The notes beneath the pieces are model-generated. The model saw only the letters and a list, made by a program, of their open reading frames with translations. It did not search any database and was not told the origin of the DNA. A program made the translations under genes and the position numbers. Below are positions 8,551 to 17,808 of a DNA stretch of 64,000 nt, one piece after another (position 1 is the first letter of the stretch; each line of letters starts with the position of its first letter). This DNA is from GCA-2688105 sp964499445 (GTDB lineage Bacteria; Chloroflexota; Dehalococcoidia; Dehalococcoidales; GCA-2688105): assembly GCA_964499445.1 (NCBI GenBank), contig CAZCLE010000002.1:30785-94784 (forward strand). The letters are read 5' to 3'.

Positions 8551-9060
8551 ATGGCAATACCAGTACTTATGGCAATTAGCCTTATGTGGATACCTGTAGG
8601 ATTGCTTAACCTGGGTAAAGGAGAAGCCAAGGGGACAGGTGCCCTTACCCTTATGGTGGGCACAGTCGTGATCATAGGCGCAATCATTCAGGCAACCATT
8701 TTCAAGGATCCGTGGATTGGCGCCCTGCTCTTCACATACGGCCTCTTTTACAGTATCGTCGGTTACGCCCTATTTACCGAACAGAAAGACATTAAGTTCG
8801 TAGGCAACGCCAGTATTACGGTAGGACTAATATCCATTGGCTACATAATTCTCTGTTTAGCCGGCCCCGCTGCTTTAAGAAGCAACTTCCTGGCGCTGGC
8901 TTGCGCTGGATACCTGGTCCTCTATATCATGGTCTGGGGCAACGCATACGGCTGGCTCTCGGGCAAGATCACAGGTGTGTCACTCATCGTGTGGACGTTT
9001 GTGGGTCTCTTTGTCCCTGCCTTCTGGCTGGTGGCTACGGGTCAGTTGCCGTGGGCATAA
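8551..9060 (+). CDS. AmiS/UreI-family urea or amide channel
   Basis: This 169-residue protein has six evenly spaced hydrophobic segments and little else, as in the AmiS/UreI family of proton-gated urea channels and short-amide transporters. Family-like features are the N-terminal LMWIPVGLLNLGKGEAKGTG segment and the aromatic-rich GYLVLYIMVWGNAYGW helix near residue 135. A strong AAAGGAGGGA site precedes the ATG. No urease or amidase gene is nearby, so the substrate (urea, acetamide or similar) is open. It sits alone between a structured leader and a terminator, which suggests a one-gene transcript. Confidence 0.82.
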   Translation: MAIPVLMAISLMWIPVGLLNLGKGEAKGTGALTLMVGTVVIIGAIIQATIFKDPWIGALLFTYGLFYSIVGYALFTEQKDIKFVGNASITVGLISIGYIILCLAGPAALRSNFLALACAGYLVLYIMVWGNAYGWLSGKITGVSLIVWTFVGLFVPAFWLVATGQLPWA

Positions 9061-9102
9061 GCGGCGGATTTGTTCTTATTTAGAGCAACAAGTGTAACAA
9101 GA

Positions 9103-9172
9103 GGAGGTTCACCGAATCACCTTATTGTTCGGGGAAGCAGTGAAATACGAGCATTCGGTGCGCCTCCTTTTG
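9103..9172 (+). terminator. Rho-independent terminator after amiS/ureI-like gene
   Basis: GGAGG plus CACCGAAT (9103-9117) pairs with ATTCGGTG plus CCTCC (9153-9167), and TTTT follows. The stem is long with a branched loop. It ends the channel-gene transcript. Confidence 0.7.
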
Positions 9173-9462
9173 TATGTGCGTATGGTTACCCGATTCATTT
9201 ACCTTGGACTGAGAGGGTAATTACCAAATCATCATCCTAAGGTTCCCAAGGTAATAGTGGGCAAAGCGAAGCTAGCGATTGTTAGTAAACAGTATTGTGT
9301 CGGTCAGAGATTGCTATAATTCAGTATGAAGGTTTAGGATTTCCATCCCACCTTCTTATAGTGCTCTGTGAATGTTGGTTTGCTTGAGGTGAAAATTCGC
9401 CATATATGATAAAATCCTGTTAACGCTTAACTAATTCTTAGTCTTGAAGGAGAAATAATAAG
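9173..9462. other. Intergenic stretch with no strong feature
   Basis: I see no gene or stable RNA here. A TATAAT-like box near 9315 and an A/T-rich stretch near 9400-9410 could be weak promoter parts for the AcsC-like gene, but neither has a convincing -35 partner. Confidence 0.4.
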
Positions 9463-10098
9463 ATGGCTGGAGAACAAAAATATGAAGAGTTCCGTCCCCT
9501 TGAAGAGGAAGATTTGCTTAATTATCTTCCAGATGTGAGCTACAGTGAATGTGGGGCGGACAGCGATGTGGAATATGCCGAACTGGTAATTGAAGGCAAA
9601 GCCATGCCTTCTAAATGTCCCATACTGGACGAAAAAATTGCGGCCGCGATGGAAAAAGTGTTTAAGCTTGAACTCCCTTCAATACCCGATACCGCACCAG
9701 GGACACCGGTCAACTGTGGTATCATAAAAGTTGGAAATCCAACCGCTGATTCTATGGTACTGATAAACGGAAATTGTCAGGAAACTATTTCCGTCATAAA
9801 GTTTATCCTTGAAGAAACTCAAACCGATGCCTTTTTATTAGCCATAGATACCCAGGGCTACAGCATAGAGAATGCGCTGGCGGCAGGAATCTTTCAGCCT
9901 TCCGAAGTTTTTAAATCACTCGGCGAATCAGGGCTAGCCAATGAAATTAGCCATCGGAAGGTCATTCTTCCCGGATTGTGCGAGCCTTTGGCTGCGGATA
10001 TTAAAAGGTTAGCCTCGTGGGATTGGGAGGTCACATTAGGTCCGGTTAGCGCCCTTGAATTGCCACTCTATCTCATAAAAATGGCTCAAGAGGCTTAA
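9463..10098 (+). CDS. Shortened AcsC-like (CFeSP large subunit) protein with altered cluster motif
   Basis: This 211-residue protein resembles the two ends of the corrinoid Fe-S protein large subunit (AcsC/CdhE) without the TIM barrel between them. The N-terminal part (about residues 20-60) lines up with the [4Fe-4S] motif Cys-x2-Cys-x4-Cys-x16-Cys, but here it reads Y27, C30, D35, C52, so two of four ligands are gone. The C-terminal part (about 85-205) keeps AcsC-like blocks such as LLAIDTQG, HRKVILPGL and WEVTLGP, which bind the corrinoid in the parent family. Full AcsC has roughly 440 residues. It may be a single-domain methyl carrier or a reduced regulator. It stands alone, before the minus-strand activase operon. 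Confidence 0.75.
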   Translation: MAGEQKYEEFRPLEEEDLLNYLPDVSYSECGADSDVEYAELVIEGKAMPSKCPILDEKIAAAMEKVFKLELPSIPDTAPGTPVNCGIIKVGNPTADSMVLINGNCQETISVIKFILEETQTDAFLLAIDTQGYSIENALAAGIFQPSEVFKSLGESGLANEISHRKVILPGLCEPLAADIKRLASWDWEVTLGPVSALELPLYLIKMAQEA

Positions 10099-10229
10099 AT
10101 CTGTCACTTAACAATTAAGCAGAAATCAAGAATTAGTCCGACTCTTATAAAGGTCTAGATGAGTGGGTGCTTATTCGCCGAAATGGCTAAACGAGCAATG
10201 ATATGCCCGTAGTCGAATAAACTTCGTGG

Positions 10230-10820
10230 TTACAATTTGACCCCGATGAGAATAGTCCCCAAGCCTCGCTGATCAAGCCCTTCAAAATAGCCTTTCTTCA
10301 AAAATATATCACAAGGCGTGGTAGGCGTACCGTAAGTAATAGAATGATATGAAAAATCGCTTTCTTCCAGGACACGCCATTCTGCCGAGCCGCACGGAAT
10401 CTCAAAATGGCACAACTTTTTCATGATATCCTGGGGGAAAGATATCTTGTCCTTGTAAATAACAAAATTTTTGTGCATAAACCAGACATTTTCCTTTTGG
10501 GACAGACTGGCGATGGTTTCTTCATCATGAACCTCTTCGCCCACCACCTCATCGCCCTTTCTTAAAATCAGGGAACAAGAGCCCCACTCAAACTCCATGT
10601 CAGTTAGGGCTACATAGATTAAATCATAAGTTAAGACTTCTCTTACCCCGACGTTGACGACCTTACCCATACCCATCAAGGAGTGCTTTTCGGCATCCTC
10701 CTCGATGCCAAGGACCTCCTGCCTGTCTTTTTCGAGAAGAGGGCTGACGTCCACAATCCCCTTCACCTTTTTCAAGGCGGCTATCATCAGGGTATTTGCC
10801 CTCATCCGGTCTATGGTCAT
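10230..10820 (-). CDS. Conserved hypothetical protein in the corrinoid-activase operon
   Basis: I do not recognise this 196-residue protein. It has a mixed alpha/beta composition, no signal peptide and no membrane segment. A Cys occurs in IPCGSAEW and another in TPCDIF. I chose the ATG at 10820 because GGAGGA lies just upstream, rather than the ATG at 10841, which has no ribosome site. It starts 27 bases after the RamA-like gene stops, so the two form one minus-strand operon and its job is probably tied to corrinoid activation or methyl transfer. Confidence 0.65.
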   Translation of the reverse strand: MTIDRMRANTLMIAALKKVKGIVDVSPLLEKDRQEVLGIEEDAEKHSLMGMGKVVNVGVREVLTYDLIYVALTDMEFEWGSCSLILRKGDEVVGEEVHDEETIASLSQKENVWFMHKNFVIYKDKISFPQDIMKKLCHFEIPCGSAEWRVLEESDFSYHSITYGTPTTPCDIFLKKGYFEGLDQRGLGTILIGVKL

Positions 10821-10846
10821 TTCTCCTCCGACGCTGAACATCTACT

Positions 10847-12511
10847 TTATCGGACTTTAACTCCAGAGGTAAGCAGTTTAGTCAGGTCGAACACCTTTTC
10901 ACTACAGGCCTGTTCACATCTACTACAGCCCATACCATCACATAGAGCCAGGTCAATGGTGATGCTAAAACCCTCCTCTTGCTCATCCTGGGAGAGGGCG
11001 TTCTCGGGGCATCTCTCGATGCACTCCTCGCAGCCGATACAGCCCTCGAAAATGATTCTTTTCAGTTCTCCGATGTCGGGAATAATCTTCAGTCCTTTAA
11101 CCCCTAAATCGGGTATGTCTCTCTCCACAGTCTTAATAACCTGGGGAAGCTCACTGACCTCCTCCAGAGGGGGGAGCCCGTATCTTTTAAGAAATTGTTG
11201 ATAGGTTTTCCAGGGCATACCCTCAGTCCAGAAAGACATTTCAAGCATGTAGACCTGCTTAAAAACTTCGGACTCGGCAAACATGCAGTGGTTTTGGCGC
11301 AGCTCAGTGGCCATCTTTTGCATGTTCCACAGTTCATCCACGTTTTTGACCATATCTCTGGACATAGCTAGAGAGGTATTTCCCACCTGGAAAACTCTCT
11401 TAACACTTGATGGTATCATGCCTATTTGCTGGGACTTCAGGGCATCAACATAGGTTCCGGAGGCGCCAGACATATAAGCCGTTTCTATTTTACTCACATC
11501 TATGCCGGCTGCCTGGCAAAGGGCTACATGCCCGGCCCTGACCGCACCAATAGCCTTACCCGCCTCCGTAACATCGTGTTCGGTAAACTTGATGCCGTTG
11601 GCAAGTTTAATTTCACCGTCTCCGGTACTGATTTTGGGAAGTTTAATCAGACCGGCCTTTAGTCCCTGGCTGAGTAAGGCAACCACTCCAGTGCCGGTAA
11701 TGCCCACCGCCTCTAAGTCTCCTTTCTCCAGGACTTTTCCCGAACTGGGGACCACCTTATCCCCTTTTTGGACAAACATATCCTGGTCGAGGATATAACA
11801 CTGAAGTCCGCCTCCAGGAGAGCTTGTGTCGGGGAAATAATACTCGACATCAGAGATGGCGCCGGGGAGAGCTAAAAGCCCGTCTTCAATCTGTTGCCCT
11901 TCCAGGGCAGGCCCGGCAGCCGTGGAGCCGGTATAGACGACTCCCTCTACTATGAGGGACATTTCGTTGTTAGTACCGTAGTCGGTGACAATGGAGATTT
12001 CCTCTCTTTCCAGCGCACCTGCCTGAATCATCATGGCTAGGGCGTCGGCTCCGATCTCGTGGCGGACCGCCGGTGGCACCAATATGTCTACGCCGGCTGG
12101 CAGGTCAAGACCTCTGATATCCCGGGACTTAAATATTTTGGCGTCTCTATTTGGAGGAACCACCCCCAGAGCTTCCAATTTTCGTTTCCCGGCATAGGCC
12201 AGGTCTCTTATCTCAATTTCCCTGAAAAGAGAAAGCTGGATAGGGTTGCCGCAGACAGCGGCTCGTATCACGTCGTTTTTTTCGATTCTAAGGTTGTCAA
12301 TAACCCGGTTGACGGCATGAATAACTACATCGTGGGAGATTTCCAGTCCGACCTCCAGGGCAAAATGTAGGTGGTCGATTACATTGGCTCCTGGTAGGGG
12401 GTGTCGGGTGGTAATGGCAGTAGAGATTATTTTATTCCCGTTCTCCAGATCAATGGCTTGCCCTCTGAAGCCGCTGGTTCCTAAATCAAGGGCTATACCT
12501 AGTTTTCCCAT
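10847..12511 (-). CDS. RamA-like ATP-dependent reductive activase of corrinoid proteins
   Basis: This 554-residue protein combines an ASKHA-fold ATPase (DUF4445-type) with a C-terminal double-cluster ferredoxin. Phosphate-binding signatures are ALDLGTSGFRG at the N-terminus and TDYGTNNEMSL near residue 190. The ferredoxin has C491, C494, C497 and C501, then C524, C529, C532 and C536. This is the layout of RamA from methanogens, which uses ATP to reduce inactive Co(II) corrinoid to Co(I) in methyltransferase systems. The ATG follows AGGAGGAG. It faces away from the corrinoid-protein operon at 12963, which carries its own RACo-type activator, so two activator types coexist here. Confidence 0.88.
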   Translation of the reverse strand: MGKLGIALDLGTSGFRGQAIDLENGNKIISTAITTRHPLPGANVIDHLHFALEVGLEISHDVVIHAVNRVIDNLRIEKNDVIRAAVCGNPIQLSLFREIEIRDLAYAGKRKLEALGVVPPNRDAKIFKSRDIRGLDLPAGVDILVPPAVRHEIGADALAMMIQAGALEREEISIVTDYGTNNEMSLIVEGVVYTGSTAAGPALEGQQIEDGLLALPGAISDVEYYFPDTSSPGGGLQCYILDQDMFVQKGDKVVPSSGKVLEKGDLEAVGITGTGVVALLSQGLKAGLIKLPKISTGDGEIKLANGIKFTEHDVTEAGKAIGAVRAGHVALCQAAGIDVSKIETAYMSGASGTYVDALKSQQIGMIPSSVKRVFQVGNTSLAMSRDMVKNVDELWNMQKMATELRQNHCMFAESEVFKQVYMLEMSFWTEGMPWKTYQQFLKRYGLPPLEEVSELPQVIKTVERDIPDLGVKGLKIIPDIGELKRIIFEGCIGCEECIERCPENALSQDEQEEGFSITIDLALCDGMGCSRCEQACSEKVFDLTKLLTSGVKVR

Positions 12512-12897
12512 AACTCCTCCTGGTAAAAAATCAGTCTTTTACTTTCGCACTTTCCTGCTGCCAATTTGTCAGGGTTAATCGTTCAAAGCCTCTTCCAGCG
12601 CTGCTTATCAGGCTGGTGCTTGAACTATCATGGCGACAACTCTCGCCTGAGAGCAAGTGAAATTCTCGACCCTAATATACTAGACGGTAGCTTGGATGTC
12701 AATAAGTTGGAGTGATATCCGGCGGGGGAAACAAAGAGGTTTTGGAAGCGGGTATTTGGGAAGGTATTGCCGGAGCCCAGAATCTGCTGAAGCTGGGGAT
12801 ATTGAGATGCTACCACAGAGAGTAGTGGTATAAACTTTTTTCAGGTGGGTTGGAGAAATAATCAACTTTTTAACATAACCAAAGCAATGCAGAGCTA
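12512..12897. other. Divergent intergenic region, left part without recognised features
   Basis: This region separates the RamA-like gene (minus) and the corrinoid-protein operon (plus). The plus-strand promoter at its right edge is listed separately. I find no gene or obvious RNA in the rest. Confidence 0.45.
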
Positions 12898-12927
12898 TTG
12901 ACAATGAAGCTAGAAACAGCTTATAAT
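12898..12927 (+). promoter_or_regulatory. Sigma-70 promoter of the corrinoid methyltransferase operon
   Basis: TTGACA (12898-12903) and TATAAT (12922-12927) are both perfect and separated by 18 bases. The predicted start near 12934 gives a leader of about 30 bases that includes the AAGGGAGG ribosome site of the corrinoid-protein gene. Confidence 0.75.
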
Positions 12928-12962
12928 CTCATTATCACTATAAATAAAAGGGAGGAAAAAGA

Positions 12963-13646
12963 ATGGCTTCAGAGGAGAGAGCTAAGGAATTATTTAAAGG
13001 ACTTCAGGAGGCGGTGATAATCTGGGATGAGGACAAAGTAGTGGAGCTTTGCCACGCTGTCATAGATGAAGGCGTAGACCCCTATGACGCCACCATGGAT
13101 GGTCTGGCGGCTGGAATGCAGGCGGTAGGCGACCTGTATGAAAAGAAGGAATACTTTGTCCCAGAACTTCTGATGTGCGCCGATGCGCTGTATGCCGGGT
13201 TGGACCTCCTAAAGCCGGCTATCGTTGCCTCAGGAAGAAAGTCAAAGGTAAAAGGGTCAGTAGTCATCGGTGTTGTTGAGGGCGATGTTCACGACATCGG
13301 CAAGAACTTAATCAAGATGATGTTTGATGTTGCCGGCTGGAATGTCTTTGACCTGGGAAAGGACGTAGAACTGAGTAGGTTTGTGGAGGAGCAAATAAAG
13401 ACCGATTCTGAAATTGTGGCTATGTCAGCTATGATGACGACCTCCATGATGGGCATGCCCAAGGTCATTGAGATGATAAAGGCGAAAAATCCCAAGTGTC
13501 GCATCATGATAGGTGGCGCTCCGATAACCACCGATGTGGCGAAAAAATATGATGCTGACGGATACGCTGAGAGTGCCGCAACCGCAGTTGAGGAAGCGAT
13601 GAAACTGATTGAAATGTTAAGGAAAGAAGAGGCAGCGGCAAAGTAA
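12963..13646 (+). CDS. Methyltransferase corrinoid protein (MtbC/MttC/OdmA-type)
   Basis: This 227-residue B12-binding protein carries methyl groups between two methyltransferases. An N-terminal cap domain (about residues 5-90) is followed by the corrinoid domain, with the axial-ligand motif D108-V-H110-D-I-G113 and the later segments MSAMMTTSM and IMIGGAPIT. It opens an operon with a RACo-type activator, an MtrH-type methyltransferase and UroD-type methyltransferases. These are the four parts of an acetogen-style O-demethylase or related methyltransferase system. The methyl donor cannot be told from this protein. Confidence 0.92.
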   Translation: MASEERAKELFKGLQEAVIIWDEDKVVELCHAVIDEGVDPYDATMDGLAAGMQAVGDLYEKKEYFVPELLMCADALYAGLDLLKPAIVASGRKSKVKGSVVIGVVEGDVHDIGKNLIKMMFDVAGWNVFDLGKDVELSRFVEEQIKTDSEIVAMSAMMTTSMMGMPKVIEMIKAKNPKCRIMIGGAPITTDVAKKYDADGYAESAATAVEEAMKLIEMLRKEEAAAK

Positions 13647-13712
13647 AAAAATAAAATCACAAAAGGCAAAATACAAAGATGATATGGTACTAAGACAGAT
13701 ATAAAATGAATC

Positions 13713-13771
13713 AGGGGATTGGATGAGTGCGATGCGTAGTAGTCATCCGCTAGATCGAATCCCCTTTATTT
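13713..13771 (+). other. Hairpin between corrinoid-protein and activator genes
   Basis: AGGGGATT (13713-13720) pairs with AATCCCCT (13758-13765). Directly inside, GGATGA (13721-13726) pairs with TCATCC (13743-13748). A T-rich TTTATTT follows. It may act as a partial terminator that lowers activator expression relative to the carrier protein, or as an RNA-stabilising element. Confidence 0.55.
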
Positions 13772-13786
13772 GGAAAGGGAGGAAAT

Positions 13787-15745
13787 ATGGCAGAAAGCAC
13801 AAATCAAGAGCATGTGGTCATCTTTCAACCGTCGGGACGTAGAGGCTCCATCAGTGATGGGAAAAACCTCAAGGAGGCTTCCGTAGCACTGGGTGTGGAC
13901 ATAGAAGGCGTCTGTGGTGAAAAGGCTACCTGCGGCAAGTGTAAGGTTAGGATAGAAGACGGGTTCTTCGAGAAATACGGTGTTGAATCAAAGATGAGCA
14001 ATCTCACTCCGCTAACAGAAGCGGAGAGAAAGTTTATCAACGCACATGCGGAGAAAGAAGGTTACCGACTGGCTTGTCAGGCTTGGATTAAAGGTGATGT
14101 TGTGGTCTTCGTCCCTGAGGAGAGCCGAATGGGAAAGCAGGTTGTGCGCAAAGCGGCGAGGGAGATAGACATCGAGCTGAACCCGGCGGTGAAGAAATAC
14201 TATGTGGAACTAGCTAAGGCTACCTTGAATGATACCTTGGGCGACTGGGAGCGTATACAGGCCGAGCTTAATAAACGTTTTGGCTTGAGCAATCTAACCA
14301 TTGACTATCAGGTGCTCCTGGAAGAACAGAAAATAGTACGTCAGGGCAATTGGAAGGTGACCGTATCAGTCTGGATGGATAAAGAGGTCATCAAGATAGA
14401 GCCCGGGCTTGTGGAGAAAGGCTATGGTCTGGCAGTCGACATTGGCACCACCACGGTAGCTGGCTACCTCTGCGATCTGTCCAGTGGCGAGATAGTAGCC
14501 ACCGAGTCTATGATGAATCCGCAAGTGCTTTACGGCGAAGATGTGATGTCCCGCATCACTTATAATATGAGCCACGACGACGGCTTGGAGCTGATGGCCC
14601 GGGAGATTATTAAGGGTCTTAATCAGATTGCGGGGCGAGCCGCTGCTCAGGCAAACATCAAGCGGCGGGATATCGTTGACATGACCGTTGTCGGCAATAC
14701 TTGCATGCATCATCTCTTTTTAGGTATTGATACCCACCATATCGGTATGGCTCCTTTTCCCCCGAGCCTACATCACTCTATAGATGTTAAGGCGCGCGAC
14801 TTGGACCTCAAGATATCTCCAGGGGCTTACGTTCATGTGCTTCCCATTGAGGCTGGTTTCGTAGGGGCTGATAATGTAGGGGTGCTCATCACAGAGGCGC
14901 CCTATAATCAGGATGCTATGGAGCTTATTATCGACATTGGCACCAATGGTGAGTTAATCCTGGGCAACCGGCAAAAGCTCATTTCTTCCTCCTGTGCCAC
15001 CGGCCCAGCCTTCGAGGGAGCCGAGATGAAATACGGAATGCGCGCCGCCCCGGGGGCTATCGAAAGGATAGCGATAGACCCGGATACTAAAGAGGTGAGC
15101 TTCAAGGTTATCGGTAAGGAGGAGTGGAGCACGGAGTCGGAGGATATGGGGGCTAACGGTATTTGCGGCTCAGGGATAATTGATGTCGTCCCCCAATTGT
15201 TCAAGGCGGGTATTATCAACCACACCGGTCGCTTCAACAAGGATTTGACTACCCCCCGTTTCCGTGAGACTGAAGAGGGAGGAGAATTCATAATCGCTTG
15301 GGCAAATGAAACCTCCATTAGCCAAGATATCGTAATTTGCCAGAGTGACATAAGGAACATACAGCTAGCCAAAGGGGCTATGTATGCCGGAGCCAAGCTG
15401 ATGATGCGTCACCTGGGTCTGGAGAAAGTGGACAAGGTTATTCTAGCCGGAGCCTTCGGCAGCTACATCGATAAGGAATCAGCGGCATGCTTGGGTCTTT
15501 TCCCTGATTGTGATTTAGAGAATGTCTACGCTGTGGGTAACGCCGCCGGTGATGGCGCCCGCATAGCCCTCCTCAATGTGGATAAACGAAGGGAAGCTGA
15601 CGAAATGGCAAGGCAGGTGGAATACATAGAATTAACTGTGGAACCGGATTTTGACAAGGTTTTTGGCGAAGCTATGTGGCTACCTCACATGAAGGACAAG
15701 TTCCCTCACATTGAGCACCTTCTCCCTGAGAAGGCGGTGAAATAA
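13787..15745 (+). CDS. RACo-type reductive activator of corrinoid proteins
   Basis: This 652-residue protein has an N-terminal plant-type [2Fe-2S] ferredoxin domain (C43, C49, C52 and C97), a linker, and a large ASKHA ATPase domain (DUF4445). Nucleotide-binding segments include LAVDIGTTTVAGYL near residue 215 and IIDIGTNGELIL near residue 385. RACo proteins spend ATP to reduce Co(II) corrinoid back to Co(I). The AAAGGGAGG site precedes the ATG. It lies between the corrinoid-protein gene and the MtrH-type gene, so its client is probably the neighbouring carrier protein. It differs from the RamA-like gene at 10847 in the type and position of its Fe-S domain. Confidence 0.92.
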   Translation: MAESTNQEHVVIFQPSGRRGSISDGKNLKEASVALGVDIEGVCGEKATCGKCKVRIEDGFFEKYGVESKMSNLTPLTEAERKFINAHAEKEGYRLACQAWIKGDVVVFVPEESRMGKQVVRKAAREIDIELNPAVKKYYVELAKATLNDTLGDWERIQAELNKRFGLSNLTIDYQVLLEEQKIVRQGNWKVTVSVWMDKEVIKIEPGLVEKGYGLAVDIGTTTVAGYLCDLSSGEIVATESMMNPQVLYGEDVMSRITYNMSHDDGLELMAREIIKGLNQIAGRAAAQANIKRRDIVDMTVVGNTCMHHLFLGIDTHHIGMAPFPPSLHHSIDVKARDLDLKISPGAYVHVLPIEAGFVGADNVGVLITEAPYNQDAMELIIDIGTNGELILGNRQKLISSSCATGPAFEGAEMKYGMRAAPGAIERIAIDPDTKEVSFKVIGKEEWSTESEDMGANGICGSGIIDVVPQLFKAGIINHTGRFNKDLTTPRFRETEEGGEFIIAWANETSISQDIVICQSDIRNIQLAKGAMYAGAKLMMRHLGLEKVDKVILAGAFGSYIDKESAACLGLFPDCDLENVYAVGNAAGDGARIALLNVDKRREADEMARQVEYIELTVEPDFDKVFGEAMWLPHMKDKFPHIEHLLPEKAVK

Positions 15746-15766
15746 GCTCCGGGAGGTATATTATTG

Positions 15767-16699
15767 ATGCTTAAATATGACTTGAAACAAAAGGTCTGTA
15801 ACATTGGTGGTGTGAAAGTAGGCGGTCAGCCGGGAGAGAATCCCCCTCTTCTAATCGGCAATATGTTCCAGAAGGGGGACATACTCATTGAGAGCCGGAA
15901 GGAGCGCAAGTTCAACAAGGAGGGAGCTAAGGAGCGCATCCACGAGATGGAGCGCCTCTCCCAGGAGACAGGTGTGCCCGGCTTGGTAGGCATGGTCGCT
16001 AACGCTCTAGATGAAGTAAAGACTTATGTGGACTTTTTTACCAGCGTGACCAAGATGCCTTTTGCCATTGATATCTGGGTGCAGAAGACGAGACTAGCCG
16101 CAGCCCGCTATGTGGCTGAGCTAGGGCTCCAGGACCGATTACTTTACAACAGCATCACCCCCTGGGACGAGGACATCGAAGCCCAGGTGGCGGAACTCAA
16201 GGAACTGGGTATCAAGCATGTTGTAATTCAGGCGTTTGATGTAGAGGATATGGGGCCCCGAGGCAGGGTCTCGTCACTCAAGAAGTTGCTACCTATGGTG
16301 GAGAAGGGGAATTTTGAGAGCATCTTGGTGGACACAGCGGTAATGGGCTTACCGCTGACCGCCTTCTCGTTGATAGGCAATCGTCTGGTCAAGGAGGAGT
16401 TTGGACTACCGGTGGGCTGTGCTCCCTCCAACGGCACCTACATGTGGAAGAAAGCTGTGGGAGCGGAGGGCGCAAGCAAGTTCCCGCCTGTGGATGCTGC
16501 TATAGAGGCAATAACCGCTATGGGAAGCGACTTTATTTTCTATGGTCCCATGACCGGCACCGGCAGGGTCTTCGCTGCGGTGGCTGCCGCTATCAGCCTG
16601 CTTGCCACCTGGGCTTATGACGAGGGAGCACCCTTACCCACTGAGGGTCACCCTTTGAATCTACTCTTCCCTGAGGTAGTAGAGCAATTATCAAAATAA
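15767..16699 (+). CDS. MtrH-family methyltransferase (methyl-corrinoid to tetrahydrofolate)
   Basis: This 310-residue TIM-barrel protein belongs to the MtrH family. In bacteria such proteins move the methyl group from a corrinoid protein to tetrahydrofolate (the MT-II step). Family features include the N-terminal GGVKVGGQPGENPPLLIGN block and the Gly/Asn-rich GCAPSNGTYMWKK near residue 225. GGGAGG lies 10 bases before the ATG at 15767. An alternative TTG is at 15764. It follows the RACo-type gene by about 20 bases and precedes two UroD-type genes. It links this operon, and possibly MtaC, to the Wood-Ljungdahl methyl branch. Confidence 0.88.
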   Translation: MLKYDLKQKVCNIGGVKVGGQPGENPPLLIGNMFQKGDILIESRKERKFNKEGAKERIHEMERLSQETGVPGLVGMVANALDEVKTYVDFFTSVTKMPFAIDIWVQKTRLAAARYVAELGLQDRLLYNSITPWDEDIEAQVAELKELGIKHVVIQAFDVEDMGPRGRVSSLKKLLPMVEKGNFESILVDTAVMGLPLTAFSLIGNRLVKEEFGLPVGCAPSNGTYMWKKAVGAEGASKFPPVDAAIEAITAMGSDFIFYGPMTGTGRVFAAVAAAISLLATWAYDEGAPLPTEGHPLNLLFPEVVEQLSK

Positions 16700-16719
16700 G
16701 AAGGGGGAAAGAAATAATT

Positions 16720-17808
16720 ATGGGAGCAGAACTTAGTTCCAGAGAGCGAGTGCTTCGATTTCTTAGGAAGGAAAAGGTAGACCGCATCCCCTGTTTCTCT
16801 GGCATGGGGAATGTACTGGTGGAAGAGGTAGAGCGTCTTGGTTGGCGTTTCGGAGATTTGCACCGAGATGCTCATAAGATGGCAATGGCGGCAGCAGCCA
16901 CATACCCAGCCACCGGGTTTGAGTGTGCCGTAGTTCCCTATGATTACCACCTAGAGGCTGAATCATTAGGCTCCGTAGTTCGGTTTTACGAGAAGAAGGA
17001 AGGAGAAGAAGAAAGAATCATTTATCCTATCGCATTGCACGAATTGACGGAGAAGCTGGAGGACCTGGACCTTGAGGCGATAAAGAAGAAAAAGCCATTC
17101 GAGTTGGGAAGGATACCTCTAGTAGCTGATGCGATTCGCCTTTTGAAAAAGGAGATAGGCGACCAGGTAGCAGTCGGCGCTTATACCTTGGGTCCCTACG
17201 GCGTAGCCGGGGCAGTAGATTCTGTTGTTGACCTATCTAAGAATGTAGTGAAGAATAGAGACCTGGTGCACAAGCTACTGAAGGTTCTGACTGACTACAT
17301 CGCTCAGGAGGTTAAGTTTTTCAGAGAGGCTGGCGCCGACTATGTGTGTATCCGTGAGATGACATGCGCGACAGATCTTTTAAGCCCGAAGACGTATGAA
17401 GACCTGATTTTGCCTCATTTGCAGGACTTGTTCTCCCAGATAGACCACCCAAGGATTCTGCATACCTGTGGCGACACAGATGACGATATGATATATATGA
17501 TTAAAACCGGGGCTGATTTCATCTCCGTAGAGCAAAAGAATCATATATGGAAGTCAAGGGAGACGATGAAGGGGACTGATATACGCCTCATGGGGAACTT
17601 GGACGTCTACCAATTGATGGCGATGTCGACACCTGAACAGATTGACCAGCAAGCCAAGCTAGTTATTGGTGAAGGTCTTGACGCATTATGGCCTGCCTGT
17701 GATATATGGCCAGAGGCGCCTGTGAAGAACATAAAAGCGCTGGTGGAAGCAGCCAAGAAATACAGCGACCCTGAGAACCCGGTCCCGGGGACTCTCTGGT
17801 CCAAGTGA
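16720..17808 (+). CDS. UroD-fold methyltransferase, copy 1
   Basis: This 362-residue protein is a UroD-superfamily methyltransferase. The zinc motif is H248-x-C250 (LHTCGDTDD) with C327 (WPACDIWPEAP). The N-terminal SRERVLRFLRKEKVDRIP block is shared with copy 2 at 18027. In this context (corrinoid protein, RACo, MtrH) such a protein is likely the substrate-specific methyltransferase I that removes a methyl group from an ether or similar donor. It starts 20 bases after the MtrH-type gene. The C-terminus (about 15 residues) differs from copy 2, and a remnant of another copy follows directly. Confidence 0.85.
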   Translation: MGAELSSRERVLRFLRKEKVDRIPCFSGMGNVLVEEVERLGWRFGDLHRDAHKMAMAAAATYPATGFECAVVPYDYHLEAESLGSVVRFYEKKEGEEERIIYPIALHELTEKLEDLDLEAIKKKKPFELGRIPLVADAIRLLKKEIGDQVAVGAYTLGPYGVAGAVDSVVDLSKNVVKNRDLVHKLLKVLTDYIAQEVKFFREAGADYVCIREMTCATDLLSPKTYEDLILPHLQDLFSQIDHPRILHTCGDTDDDMIYMIKTGADFISVEQKNHIWKSRETMKGTDIRLMGNLDVYQLMAMSTPEQIDQQAKLVIGEGLDALWPACDIWPEAPVKNIKALVEAAKKYSDPENPVPGTLWSK

